64,000 nucleotides of DNA from Stenomitos rutilans HA7619-LM2 (lineage in GTDB: Bacteria; Cyanobacteriota; Cyanobacteriia; Leptolyngbyales; Leptolyngbyaceae), in contig JAHHIE010000005.1 of assembly GCA_019358945.1 (NCBI GenBank), forward strand, positions 124,001 through 188,000, read 5' to 3'. The number at the start of each line of letters is the position of its first letter. Position 1 is the first letter of the stretch. The notes below the pieces were generated by a model, which ran no database searches, had not been told where the DNA came from, and worked only from the letters and a program-made list of their open reading frames with translations. The translations under genes and the position numbers were made by a program. This document shows, piece after piece, positions 17,577 to 25,983 of this stretch.

Positions 17577-18275
17577 TCAATCCAGCTGATCGATCACGAG
17601 ATCCACGATCGGCTGACTACTGAGACAGGCCCAATGACAGGCAAGCAGATCGGGCGTTTGAACCTTTAGGCTGGCGATCGCGGGTGCGGCTGGAAAGGGA
17701 AACAGTCGATCAAAACAAAGTGTGTTTCCCTGCCAGCCAAACTGCATCAGGTAAACGGCTGGTGGTGCTGACAGTGATCGCAGGAGCCGTTGTCCTAAGG
17801 CGTAAAGCGGTTGACGCTGAGCATCGTTTAAATGAACTGGTTGAGTGTAGCGTCGTTTTGATAGGTCAGCTGATGCTGCTATCTCAGATGCAAGACCAAT
17901 GACTTCGGCATAAAGTGGGCCTTTAGCCGTGAGGGCGATCGGTAGCCAAAAGTTGCCTGATCCGATCGCATATTGCCATGCGGCTAGCTGCTGGCGTAAA
18001 CCAGCCACATCACGGCAGGCTGAGTAAATTGCTTGCGCTGGAAACGAAAGTGCGGGAGGTAAATGCAGCGTTAGAGGGCAAAGCAGATGGTCACTGCTTG
18101 CCCACTTGCCCCCACTTAGAACATCCGCAGCGAGATCAGCGGATGAAATGACATCAACACGAATGCATGCTGTCTCAGATTGATGCTTGCTAAGCATGGC
18201 AGCTTTAAGCACAGAAATCATCTGAGCCGTCACCTCAGAGTGTACGGACTCTACAACAATAAGTACATCAGGCAT
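17577..18275 (-). CDS. Unrecognised 232-residue protein
   Basis: I do not recognise this protein. It begins with a Rossmann-like beta strand (MPDVLIVVESVHSE), has no membrane segment and no obvious catalytic motif. It starts six bases after the stop of the coiled-coil gene and so belongs to a tight three-gene minus-strand operon headed by the thioredoxin-reductase-like flavoprotein. Codon use looks like that of its neighbours. Confidence 0.7.
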   Translation of the reverse strand: MPDVLIVVESVHSEVTAQMISVLKAAMLSKHQSETACIRVDVISSADLAADVLSGGKWASSDHLLCPLTLHLPPALSFPAQAIYSACRDVAGLRQQLAAWQYAIGSGNFWLPIALTAKGPLYAEVIGLASEIAASADLSKRRYTQPVHLNDAQRQPLYALGQRLLRSLSAPPAVYLMQFGWQGNTLCFDRLFPFPAAPAIASLKVQTPDLLACHWACLSSQPIVDLVIDQLD

Positions 18276-18281
18276 TGAAAC

Positions 18282-18830
18282 TTAGGCGTTGCCAAAACTG
18301 GGGAGAGAGGCACCCATTCCTTTGCCAAAACTGGGCAAATCTAGATGGGTTTGGCGACGGGTTCTCACCGCCAGACGATAACTAACGCTTTGCAGTTCAG
18401 CATGAAGCTGACGATTCTCGCGCTGAATTTGGGTGACTTTTTCGCGGATTGGCACCATGCGTTCTGCAAACTTTTGGCGGTAGATCTTGGGCAACTCCTG
18501 CACGACTTGCTCAAGCATGCGCGAACGATCGGTCAGTTCCTGCACCGATTGTCGCAGTTGGTAAATTTCGGTATCGCGATCGGTAATCTGTTCTTGATAA
18601 AAGGTTACCTGTTGCTCTACGCCCTGTAGCTGCTCTCTCAAGGCACGCACTTCAGCCAAGTGCCGCTCAGACACTTCCGGGCTAGGCATGAAGCTGGCAT
18701 TGCCTTTTACCAGGCGAAATAATTCCTGGGATAGTTGCTGCACCAGGTTATCGCGCATCTGTAGCTCTTCGCGGAGGCGCGCGGCTTCGGTTTGTAAATC
18801 AGTCAGGGTATGGCTCTCGGAATAGGTCAC
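18282..18830 (-). CDS. Coiled-coil protein coupled to the flavoprotein gene
   Basis: The 182-residue protein is mostly heptad-repeat coiled coil (residues about 8-150, for example LREQLQGVEQQVTFYQEQI) with a short basic segment and a Ser/Gly-rich tail. The start is a GTG (18828-18830) whose last bases form the TGA stop of the upstream gene (GTGA overlap), with GGAG about eleven bases upstream. This overlap settles the start against a longer open frame. The role is unknown; a scaffold or oligomerising partner of the flavoprotein is an inference from coupling only. Confidence 0.8.
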   Translation of the reverse strand: MTYSESHTLTDLQTEAARLREELQMRDNLVQQLSQELFRLVKGNASFMPSPEVSERHLAEVRALREQLQGVEQQVTFYQEQITDRDTEIYQLRQSVQELTDRSRMLEQVVQELPKIYRQKFAERMVPIREKVTQIQRENRQLHAELQSVSYRLAVRTRRQTHLDLPSFGKGMGASLPSFGNA

Positions 18831-19864
18831 GTCTTTAGAACTCCATTTTTGATGGCATCTGTTTCTATAGCATCCGGTTGGCTGAGGTGAGATTCCCAGA
18901 GGCGAGGGGCAGACGCGCGGCGAATCTCCCGCCAAATTGCGGTTGCAGCTAATGTACCATCTGCAACCGCAATTGATACCTGATTTAGTCCTTCTTTTAA
19001 ATCACCGATCGCAAAAAGGCGTGGATGGGAGGTGCGGCACATCGAATCTGTCACCAAGTTCTCGCCGTTCCACTGCAAATCCAGCCCTTTCAGATATTCG
19101 TTGAAGTAATGTGAACCCATCGCAACTAGCCCGGTTTCTAACGTGATCGTGGAACCATCCGTTAGCTCCACGCCAGTCATTTCATGGTCATGTCCCAGAA
19201 ATTTTGCAATCGGGGTTTCTACCAGCGGGTAGCCATGCTCTTTCAGCTTTTGGCGCATTGCATCATCCACCTCACATAGCCCTTGCGTAAAAACGGTGAT
19301 GTAAGGCGTAAACCAGTTCAACACAAAGGCTGTATTGATAGCGGACTCAGTTTCCACAAAGAGACCGCACTGCTGATCGGCAATTTCGTAGCCATCGCAG
19401 ATCATGCAGACGTGTAGGTTGAAGCCTGCGTAGTCATAAACGTTCTGCATGTCGTCAAGTTGGGGAAGACGATCAATAATGCCGCTCGCCGCCACCACAT
19501 ACTTACCGCGAAACACAGGATAAATGCTGTCTTGCTTGCCAACCTTGACCTTGACGGCAAAGGTGTCGCCCTCATCGTGTATGGCTTCTACAAAGCCAGC
19601 CAGATAATCGCCATTCAGGGACAACAAGTGTTGCTGCCCCTGCTGCAAGAGCGTTCGCCCTGGGGTGTTGGGTGGTAACCCCAGGTAATTCCGCAGGTCT
19701 TGCATCCAGAACGATCGCCCTCGACCTTTTTCAATCACCAGGCACGAGAGTCGGTAGCGCTGTAAGTAAATGGCAGCAGCCAATCCACCCGCACCACCAC
19801 CCACAATGATGACATCGTAAACGTGCTCTAAACGTTGATCGAGGGTTTTCTTGGAGAGCTTCAT
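18827..19864 (-). CDS. Thioredoxin-reductase-like flavoprotein without an NADPH motif
   Basis: The protein has the FAD-binding GGGAGG (22-27) and the redox-active CMIC-DGYE (Cys153, Cys156) of low-molecular-weight thioredoxin reductases, plus a C-terminal FAD-contact IGDLKEGLNQVSIAVADG region. Where true reductases have GGGDSA and the HRR motif for NADPH, this one reads LFVETESAINTAF followed by no basic cluster. It therefore probably does not use NADPH. Cyanobacterial relatives with this loss have been described as flavin-linked disulfide oxidoreductases (DDOR type). The ATG at 19862-19864 is used; a GTG six codons earlier is possible. It overlaps the coiled-coil gene by four bases. Confidence 0.82.
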   Translation of the reverse strand: MKLSKKTLDQRLEHVYDVIIVGGGAGGLAAAIYLQRYRLSCLVIEKGRGRSFWMQDLRNYLGLPPNTPGRTLLQQGQQHLLSLNGDYLAGFVEAIHDEGDTFAVKVKVGKQDSIYPVFRGKYVVAASGIIDRLPQLDDMQNVYDYAGFNLHVCMICDGYEIADQQCGLFVETESAINTAFVLNWFTPYITVFTQGLCEVDDAMRQKLKEHGYPLVETPIAKFLGHDHEMTGVELTDGSTITLETGLVAMGSHYFNEYLKGLDLQWNGENLVTDSMCRTSHPRLFAIGDLKEGLNQVSIAVADGTLAATAIWREIRRASAPRLWESHLSQPDAIETDAIKNGVLKT

Positions 19865-19958
19865 AGATTTGCTGTAGCGCACTCAACGCAATGAACGGCA
19901 AGAGCGATCTCTTAACCCTTTCAGTGTAAGCAGTTTGCAGAGGCTATGGGGTGAAATG

Positions 19959-20279
19959 TCAGGCTTCTACGGCTTCTTTTTCGGCTTCTGGCACTTCTTG
20001 CTTAATGGTCAAAAAGCGAAGCACTTCTTCACTGAGACGCATTGATCGTTCCAACGCCGCTACCTGGCTACCATCGCATTGATAGTTGATCTGAATGTAG
20101 ATACCTTCGCGGTGTTTTTGAATTTCGTAGGCTAGACGACGCTTGCCCCGGTGCTGTGTCTCTAAAACGTCTGCTCCATTTTCGCGCAGCAGCGTTTGAT
20201 ATTTCTCGATCGCTTGCTCGACCGCTTCTTCACCCAAATCAGGGCGAAGAATGTACATCGTTTCGTAAAAATATTCCAT
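19959..20279 (-). CDS. rpsF: 30S ribosomal protein S6
   Basis: The 106-residue protein matches bacterial bS6, which binds the 16S rRNA platform with bS18. [25 protein letters not shown] and the acidic tail [10 protein letters not shown] are typical. AAGGAG lies about ten bases upstream of the ATG. It stands without rpsR or ssb next to it. Confidence 0.96.
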   Translation of the reverse strand: MEYFYETMYILRPDLGEEAVEQAIEKYQTLLRENGADVLETQHRGKRRLAYEIQKHREGIYIQINYQCDGSQVAALERSMRLSEEVLRFLTIKQEVPEAEKEAVEA

Positions 20280-20648
20280 GTCGTGAGGTCTCCTTGTGGA
20301 CTAATGGCTTCCTGAGTTAGCGCAATAAAGGGACTGCTGATACGCGATCGTCATTCAGCCCTTTAGGCGCTTAAGAAGCAAGGACTCATCATTCTATCGC
20401 GTTTAGGTTCCAAGTCGCTAGAGAATGGCAACACCGCATTAATCAGCTTTTATGATGCGTTGCCAGTGCTGCTATGCCTAAAGCTGTAGAAGGCATTACC
20501 AATACCGTTATGTCCAGAGTTGTGATGATAGGTTTAAATCACGGATTTGTCCTTGATCGATTTGAGCATTCAGCCCACATCTCAGTGGATTAGTCTTTGA
20601 AGTTGGATGTTTCAAGTTCTTCTTGAGCCGTGAGGAATCGGTTGAGTT
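20280..20648. other. rpsF leader and spacer
   Basis: On the minus strand this is the leader of rpsF. An AAAGGG/CCCTTT stem extended by CTGA/TCAG with a four-base bulge (20327-20364) lies about 50 bp upstream of the start, and a second bulged stem TGGCAAC-GCAT lies at 20426-20465. Either could take part in ribosomal-protein feedback, but the CCG-bulge motif known for S6:S18 was not seen. No gene is visible. Confidence 0.4.
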
Positions 20649-21518
20649 ATGGCACAGCGCTATGTCCGGGTTCAAGCCGCAGACGGACAAATTTACTACG
20701 GGTTGCTCCAGCTTGGGCGAGAGGTTAGTGTGCTCGATGCACCTCCCTGGTTAAACGGACAACCTATAGAATTAGAGTTGCCAGCAGAGAGCTACCAACT
20801 TCTGGCTCCATGTGCGCCCTCTAAAATCATTGCTGTCGGCAAGAACTACTCGGATCATGCCGCCGAAATGGGAACCCCTGTGCCAGAAGAACCGCTGCTG
20901 TTTATGAAACCGCCAACGGCTGTGATTGCGACAGATGGAGTCATTTTGGCTCCCGTGCAGTCGCAGCGGGTTGACTATGAGGGTGAGCTGGCTCTAATTA
21001 TTGGCGATCGCTGTGTGGACTGCACTCCAGAGCAGGCGCAGGCCAAAATTTGGGGCTACACGATCGCCAATGATGTTACCGCCCGTGATTTGCAGCGCAA
21101 AGATGGGCAATGGACTCGCGCGAAAGGGTTCGATACGTTCTGTCCACTAGGGCCGTGGATTGTACGGGATGTTAGCCCAGGCGCACGGCTACAAACGTTT
21201 ATCAACGACAACCCCAAACCTGTTCAGTCTGCCTACATTGATCAAATGGTGTTTTCACCTGATGTGTTGGTGTCTTACATCAGTCAGGCCATCACATTAC
21301 TGCCAGGTGATGTTGTGCTAACTGGCACGCCTGAAGGGGTTGGAGCACTACAAGTGGGCGATCGCGTCCGGGTCGAGATTGAAGGGATTGGTGACCTCAA
21401 CAATAGCGTAGCCGCGCGATCGCACAGGCCATCGCAACCAGAAATAGCACCAAAAGCATCAGAACGAACGAGAATAGCCCAAGCTGACGACGATGAAAAT
21501 CACAGCTTGGGCAGTTAA
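20649..21518 (+). CDS. Fumarylacetoacetate hydrolase family protein
   Basis: The protein belongs to the FAH family, metal-dependent hydrolases or decarboxylases of beta-keto acids, possibly acting on acylpyruvates or oxaloacetate. The metal site is visible in DYEGELALIIG (two Glu) and ANDVTARDLQ (Asp), and KNYSDHAAEMG carries the family His. The catalytic domain ends at about residue 255 (EIEGIGDLNN). The remaining 34 residues (SHRPSQPEIAPKASE and an acidic end) are unlike the family and cover a hairpin (CCCAAGCTG with CAGCTTGGG, 21479-21512), so the stop may have been displaced by a frameshift. The substrate cannot be told. Confidence 0.88.
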   Translation: MAQRYVRVQAADGQIYYGLLQLGREVSVLDAPPWLNGQPIELELPAESYQLLAPCAPSKIIAVGKNYSDHAAEMGTPVPEEPLLFMKPPTAVIATDGVILAPVQSQRVDYEGELALIIGDRCVDCTPEQAQAKIWGYTIANDVTARDLQRKDGQWTRAKGFDTFCPLGPWIVRDVSPGARLQTFINDNPKPVQSAYIDQMVFSPDVLVSYISQAITLLPGDVVLTGTPEGVGALQVGDRVRVEIEGIGDLNNSVAARSHRPSQPEIAPKASERTRIAQADDDENHSLGS

Positions 21519-21550
21519 CCTGATCGTCGGTGAATCTAGCAAGACGATCG

Positions 21551-22027
21551 TTAGCGAACCTGGGTGTAAGCAGCATCCGAAATCGTCGGAATCTCGGCAT
21601 AGCGCCCTAGCGCTGACTGTACGATTGAATAGCCGACCGCTGCAATGGTTCCTAAAAAGACTGTGTTGAAGAGGGTCTGGGTTAGCAGGCTAACCCCTAA
21701 AATCGGGCCGAGAACATACTGCCAAACAATGCCAATCAGGCTTAAGACAATGCTGATCAAAATCGCTTGCATAGCATTGAAGCGAATGAAGTGAGCAATC
21801 CCTTCGTTGCGAACAACGAGTAAAAATAAGGCAAAGAAAACAATAAAAGGAACGAAGGGTATGTAGTAGAACTGAATTAAAGGAAAACGCAGCAGAGAAC
21901 TTAAGCTGATGCCTAAGAATTCATTCATGAATGACTGACCAAATGGCAATACATCCAAAAGAGGAACCAAATAAACCAGGGAAGCAAAAATTCTATCTTG
22001 AGCCGTGCTAGACCCGCGCCAAGTCAT
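21551..22027 (-). CDS. Tic20-like membrane protein
   Basis: The 158-residue protein has four hydrophobic helices and the GSSTAQDRIFASLVYLVPLL N-terminus and HFIRFNAMQAILI segment of the Tic20 family. In plastids Tic20 is part of the inner-envelope import channel; the cyanobacterial homologs' role is not settled. The ATG at 22025-22027 has GGAG nine bases upstream, so the 20 upstream residues in the open frame are left out. Confidence 0.88.
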   Translation of the reverse strand: MTWRGSSTAQDRIFASLVYLVPLLDVLPFGQSFMNEFLGISLSSLLRFPLIQFYYIPFVPFIVFFALFLLVVRNEGIAHFIRFNAMQAILISIVLSLIGIVWQYVLGPILGVSLLTQTLFNTVFLGTIAAVGYSIVQSALGRYAEIPTISDAAYTQVR

Positions 22028-22139
22028 GTTGCGTTCTCCAGAAGTGAAGTGGTTCTTGATGCTGTAATACTGCTCAGGATAGCGCAATAAGCGGGGGGAT
22101 GCCCAACTTTACAGTGGTGCCACTGAATCGCGCGATCGC

Positions 22140-22484
22140 TTATGCCGATCGATCTTGCAGCAGGCGATCGACAATGCCAACGAGTCGATCAATATTGCGC
22201 TCCTGCCGTTCTGCTGTTGCTGCCTGTCGCTCTGCTGCTGCTGCCTGCCGTTCAATCATCTCCCTAAGTTCTGTAAACCCTTCGGTCAGATGTCCCACCT
22301 GATCGGTAAGCGCATCAATTTTGTCGGTGAGACTATCCAGCTTGTGGTTTTGCTGGCTGGAAGACTGCATCAAAGCATCGGTGAGACTATCCAGCTTGTG
22401 GTTTTGCTGGCTGGAAGACTGCATCAAAGCAGTGGTTGCCTGAATGAGTTGATCGAACTGCTGCTGTGCTGTGAGGTTGGACAT
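22140..22484 (-). CDS. Small coiled-coil protein with an internal tandem repeat
   Basis: The 114-residue Gln/Ser-rich protein is predicted to be a coiled coil. An 18-residue unit (ALMQSSSQQNHKLDSLTD) occurs twice in tandem, encoded by a perfect 54-bp duplication. A further Ala/Glu/Arg-rich repeat (ERQAAAAERQAATAERQ) follows. Similar short coiled coils are common in cyanobacteria. No function is known. Confidence 0.6.
   Translation of the reverse strand: MSNLTAQQQFDQLIQATTALMQSSSQQNHKLDSLTDALMQSSSQQNHKLDSLTDKIDALTDQVGHLTEGFTELREMIERQAAAAERQAATAERQERNIDRLVGIVDRLLQDRSA
22324..22431. repeat. Perfect 54-bp tandem duplication
   Basis: The 54-bp unit at 22324-22377 is repeated without any mismatch at 22378-22431. 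It is in frame inside the coiled-coil gene and adds 18 residues. Identity at third codon positions points to a recent event or to ongoing copy-number change. Confidence 0.9.
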
Positions 22485-22610
22485 TTGGCGACGGTACGCA
22501 CTACTGCTGAAGGAGCATTATAGCTTTAGCGAGTGAAATTGGTCTCAGTAAACTTGCCTGACCTGGATTCTGGCTAAGATGCTTCTAATGCAAGGGCTGC
22601 GGCGATCGAC

Positions 22611-23228
22611 CTAGCAACAATCCAGTCGTGTTGCGCCTAAATATTTCGTCAGGTAGGGCGAGAAAACCTCGTAGATGAGGGTGAGGGGCTGCCCACGGTG
22701 CCAGAACAAGTAATGCCGTCCCCAAAGCGGCCCCGATTGCCCAAAGGCTTGCTCTAATGCTGCCGAATGACCGTAGTAAATGCCCTGCACATCTCGATAC
22801 AGTTCCGTTCGCAACCGGGCAAGGCTCGCCCAAATAGGGAGCGATCGATTTTGCAGATACTCATCCACATGGCTGGCTTCCCACCAGGAAGTAGCATATG
22901 CCAGACGCTGCCCGGATGCCGTGCGAAGCCAAACCTGCCGCCGTAAGCGTGGCCCTGGCACCACTTGCAATTGACTAGGTGCGTGATCAGCATCCATCCC
23001 GATCGCCGACATGTCAATCACATCCACTTCCGTTGGTTCACCTGTTAACAACTGAAGGTGGCGAGTCGGAGAACCATCACCTAGCATCAGCATTTGCCAG
23101 GTCGGCGCGAGTTTAGTGTGGGGAAGCCCTTGCTGTATGACCGTCTCATCACCTTGCCAAAGAGGGTTGAGCGGATGCCAGGTCGTTGGCAGCGTCGCGC
23201 GATCGTGGGGTGTAACAGCGATAGTCAA
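22611..23228 (-). CDS. Chorismate lyase, cyanobacterial DUF98 type
   Basis: The 205-residue protein matches the DUF98 chorismate-pyruvate lyase family, which makes 4-hydroxybenzoate, the head-group precursor of plastoquinone, in cyanobacteria. Landmarks are the LLTGEPTEVDVID segment, the RRQVWLRTASGQRLAYATSWW pair of strands and the C-terminal LIYEVFSPYL. The chosen start is TTG (23226-23228), because no ATG lies before conserved sequence. Residue-level catalysis could not be checked. Confidence 0.8.
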   Translation of the reverse strand: MTIAVTPHDRATLPTTWHPLNPLWQGDETVIQQGLPHTKLAPTWQMLMLGDGSPTRHLQLLTGEPTEVDVIDMSAIGMDADHAPSQLQVVPGPRLRRQVWLRTASGQRLAYATSWWEASHVDEYLQNRSLPIWASLARLRTELYRDVQGIYYGHSAALEQAFGQSGPLWGRHYLFWHRGQPLTLIYEVFSPYLTKYLGATRLDCC

Positions 23229-23339
23229 CTTTCTTTACACAACGTAACCTCAGTCCAATCATAGCGCTCTCGCTAAGAAAATTCTTGAGGACTGGAAAGA
23301 CGGGAAAAGCATGCGGCGGCAACCCCATTCAAAACTTTC

Positions 23340-23400
23340 GCTGTTGCTCTTCAGAGCACCGCCTTCATCCCTCATCCCTCACCCCTCATCCTTTCTTCCC
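23340..23400. repeat. Heptanucleotide repeats (ATCCCTC type)
   Basis: Tandem seven-base units of the form ATCCCTC lie at the end of the FAD-oxidase gene and run into its last codons, encoding the RMRGEG tail. The same type of repeat lies at 32920-32960. Confidence 0.5.
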
Positions 23401-24742
23401 ACCCCCGCATCTTACCTGGATTCAGCAGTCCATACGGATCAACCATTTCTTTAAAGCGCAACTGCTCTACATCCACCGTTTTGCGACCACCGTCTTCCAA
23501 TATATAGGTGTGAGGATTGGCAATAAACGCACCCTTTTCTTCGTGGTAGCGGATGATGTCTGCCAGTCTCTCTGGAGTGGTATAGCGGACGATTTGCAAA
23601 GCGGCGGGAACCGCTTCCCCACCAATGCGAATAAACTCCAGGTGCATCATCACTTCATCGCCAAAGTGCTCATACATATGCTCCACCAGCTTCAGTTCCT
23701 TATCGGGTGGAAACATGGTTTGAAGATAGGTGAGAGATGGATCGACGCTGCGGGCGTGTAAGGTCGTGTGGTTCCAGGAATATTCCACTAACGTGGTGCC
23801 TTTGCTTGCCTCCTGAGCGCTCTTCTGTAGACAAATAGTGCCGTTGTATGCCTTCACCAATTCAGCAAACGGTTCCAGTGCAGAGTCTGCCACCATCACC
23901 AGCGCGCAATGACTACCAGCAGGAATGGCATGACGGAAGGCTGCGAAATAAGTAGGAATGGGATCAGCACAGATGCAGACGAGCTTTTTGATGATGCCAT
24001 CGCTATCGCTGAAGGCTTGACCAAAGCGAGCCGCTGTCATGAAATCGGGAAACGCGACGATCGCCTCTGCCCACGCATAGGCAGGCGCAAGCGGAATTTC
24101 CAACTCGGTAATAATGCCGTTCGTGCCATATGCATGGGCGACTTTATACACATCGTCACCGCGTAGCTCGATGATGCGAGGCTCGTCTTCCATAGTGACG
24201 ACACGTACAGTGAGAAGATTGCCTCGATCGCGGATCTGCCCATAGGTAATGGAGCCAATGCCGCCGCTACCGCCGCCAATAAAACCGCCGATCGTCGCAG
24301 TGCGATACGTCGATGGCAGCATCCGAATTTCCCACCCACTGGTACGGGCTTGTTTGTCGAGCGCAGCTAGCTTGACGCCTGGTTCCACACACGCTAGCCC
24401 TGGCTTGATCCACTTCACGCCCTGCATCCGCGAAAGATCGAGAATGACACCCCCTTGAAGGGGAACACACTGCCCGTAATTACCCGTTCCAGCACCCCGT
24501 ACTGTCAGCGGCAGCTTATGTTTGACACACGAAGCCGCGACTTGCACAACCTCTGCTTCATTCGCTGGACGCACGACTAAATCACCTCGTTTGTCGCCTA
24601 GCAATGGTTGCAGAATGGGGCTAAAGGTGTAGTAATCCTGAGACAGCTTGGCGATTTGTATCAGGTCGGTAATGATTTCTAGCCCAGCTAGCTCAGCAAC
24701 AAAGGGGTTCAGGTCAGTAGGCTGTGTTGTAGTGGAAGTCAT
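23372..24742 (-). CDS. FAD-linked oxidase, GlcD-like
   Basis: The 456-residue protein has an N-terminal PCMH-type FAD-binding domain (VVRPANEAEVVQVA, RGAGTGNYGQ, GGGSGGIGSITYG) and a C-terminal FAD-oxidase domain ending LLNPGKM. This architecture is that of glycolate or D-lactate dehydrogenase subunits, which oxidise alpha-hydroxy acids. The substrate is not evident. The last residues (EERMRGEG) are encoded by heptamer repeats. The gene stands alone, with no iron-sulfur partner subunit next to it. Confidence 0.85.
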   Translation of the reverse strand: MTSTTTQPTDLNPFVAELAGLEIITDLIQIAKLSQDYYTFSPILQPLLGDKRGDLVVRPANEAEVVQVAASCVKHKLPLTVRGAGTGNYGQCVPLQGGVILDLSRMQGVKWIKPGLACVEPGVKLAALDKQARTSGWEIRMLPSTYRTATIGGFIGGGSGGIGSITYGQIRDRGNLLTVRVVTMEDEPRIIELRGDDVYKVAHAYGTNGIITELEIPLAPAYAWAEAIVAFPDFMTAARFGQAFSDSDGIIKKLVCICADPIPTYFAAFRHAIPAGSHCALVMVADSALEPFAELVKAYNGTICLQKSAQEASKGTTLVEYSWNHTTLHARSVDPSLTYLQTMFPPDKELKLVEHMYEHFGDEVMMHLEFIRIGGEAVPAALQIVRYTTPERLADIIRYHEEKGAFIANPHTYILEDGGRKTVDVEQLRFKEMVDPYGLLNPGKMRGWEERMRGEG

Positions 24743-24935
24743 GGGCTAAAGAGGCAAGTAGTAAAGAACGCCAAAAGCGCAGTCGTGGTTAGACTACGCC
24801 AGCACTTAGCATGACACAGATTCTTTGGGCCAAGCGGTAGTGATAGTAGCGGAATTCTGCTGCCCCTATCGCTTCTGCCCTTCTGCCGCCGCCACTCCTT
24901 GCCTTCTCTACTGCAACAAAATGATCAACAGAAAG

Positions 24936-25346
24936 CTACCGTCCTTGAAGAAACCGGACGAGACTAATGGCGATCCAGCCTAAGAGCGCGTAAACCACGA
25001 TCGCCACCAGCACATTCAGGTCAAAAATACTGCCAGCATCCCTGGTTGTAGGACTAATAAAGAGGGTAGAAAACGGAGCAATAAAAGGGTCTGAGATATC
25101 GTAAATAACCCGAGCAAACGTATTTTGAGTGTTCGCTCCAGCAACGCGTAGAACAAACCTCAACACTAAAAGAATTTCTAATAGCCCCACTAAAAACGAA
25201 ATACCATTAATAATCCACGCAAACGTTGTGCTCTTTCTAGCCGCTTCTAATCGCCCCTGCTCTTGCTGCAACCGAAAGGCTTCTTCCTCACGTAACAGTT
25301 CGCGTCGGCGCTCCAAATTCGCTTGTTCGTCTGGATCTCTGGTCAT
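24936..25346 (-). CDS. YggT-family membrane protein
   Basis: The protein has a charged coiled N-terminal segment (about 1-40) and two or three membrane helices with the YggT landmarks LRFVLRVAGANTQNTF, ISDPFIAPF and a C-terminal VYALLGWIAISL. Relatives in plastids (CCB3) and cyanobacteria take part in cytochrome b6f assembly or septum-related functions. The ATG at 25344-25346 has GGAG nine bases upstream; an ATG five codons earlier also exists. Confidence 0.8.
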   Translation of the reverse strand: MTRDPDEQANLERRRELLREEEAFRLQQEQGRLEAARKSTTFAWIINGISFLVGLLEILLVLRFVLRVAGANTQNTFARVIYDISDPFIAPFSTLFISPTTRDAGSIFDLNVLVAIVVYALLGWIAISLVRFLQGR

Positions 25347-25446
25347 AGCAATTGACTCCATACTGTGATCTCTTAAGCGCTCACAGCTTAGTTTTTTTGC
25401 CTCTCATTGTCGTCTGCTATTAGGCAGATCTTGCCTGGAGAATAGA

Positions 25447-25959
25447 TTAAAGCCATTGCAAAATTGCTAAGAAATCTTTCACAATCAGCCGATGATTTAC
25501 CGCGTTCAAAATAGGAACGTGGACAAAGAGGCACTGACAGGCCAAAGAACGATCGGCTATGTATTGCAAGACCGAATAATAAAGAGCGTTACAAACAAAC
25601 GCTCCTGCATCATGGCTAACGTGAGTCATGGCTAACCCTTCAACTAGACGATCGACATCAACAGTCGTTCTCAATACGGTTGCCTGATGCTTGCCATTCG
25701 CTTCAACAGTGAGGTGCGATCGTCGCTCTGCCATACCACAGCAAATAACGACATCAGGCTGCAAGGTCTCTATCTGAGCAGTGACGTGTTGAGGCGCTAG
25801 CTGAAAATCAACGGGCAACTTTCGCAGCAGTGTAATTTCTGCCGCTAAAGACGCTAGCAAATTTTGTTCAAGCAAGACATTCAGTAGATCATCTGAAGCG
25901 TTTGAACGGTGGTGGGGCTTCCAAATATCAAACGAGGTCAGCAAAAGCCTGGTTGTCAT
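25447..25959 (-). CDS. Peptidase C15-like (pyroglutamyl peptidase) paralog
   Basis: The 170-residue protein keeps the Cys (DAGAFVCNALYYS) and His (FVHVPIL) of the pyroglutamyl-peptidase triad and a Glu near the RSHLTVEANGK segment, in place of the usual ERVAIN. It is shorter than a normal 200-215-residue enzyme and its N-terminal part has diverged (LTSFDIWKPH for the usual TGFEPF). It may cut pyroglutamyl peptides or have a changed specificity. It follows the carotenoid-domain gene after 24 bp on the same strand. A conventional Pcp is encoded at 58703-59353. Confidence 0.78.
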   Translation of the reverse strand: MTTRLLLTSFDIWKPHHRSNASDDLLNVLLEQNLLASLAAEITLLRKLPVDFQLAPQHVTAQIETLQPDVVICCGMAERRSHLTVEANGKHQATVLRTTVDVDRLVEGLAMTHVSHDAGAFVCNALYYSVLQYIADRSLACQCLFVHVPILNAVNHRLIVKDFLAILQWL

Positions 25960-25983
25960 CGTTGATCGAAGCCGAAAAGGGTA

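Noticed and set aside
21397-21600. Minus-strand frame with a hydrophobic end opposite the FAH gene tail
   Set aside because: It has no ribosome site, overlaps the Tic20-like gene, and matches no small photosystem protein I know.
22324-22431. CRISPR-like repeats
   Set aside because: Two adjacent copies with no spacer, inside a coding frame, are a tandem duplication and not an array.
22155-22523. Cys/Leu-rich plus-strand frame opposite the coiled-coil gene
   Set aside because: Its composition is the mirror of the minus-strand repeats, and it has no family features.
25364-25385. TGTGA and TCACA words upstream of the YggT gene
   Set aside because: The spacer is twelve bases, not six, so it is not a CRP site.
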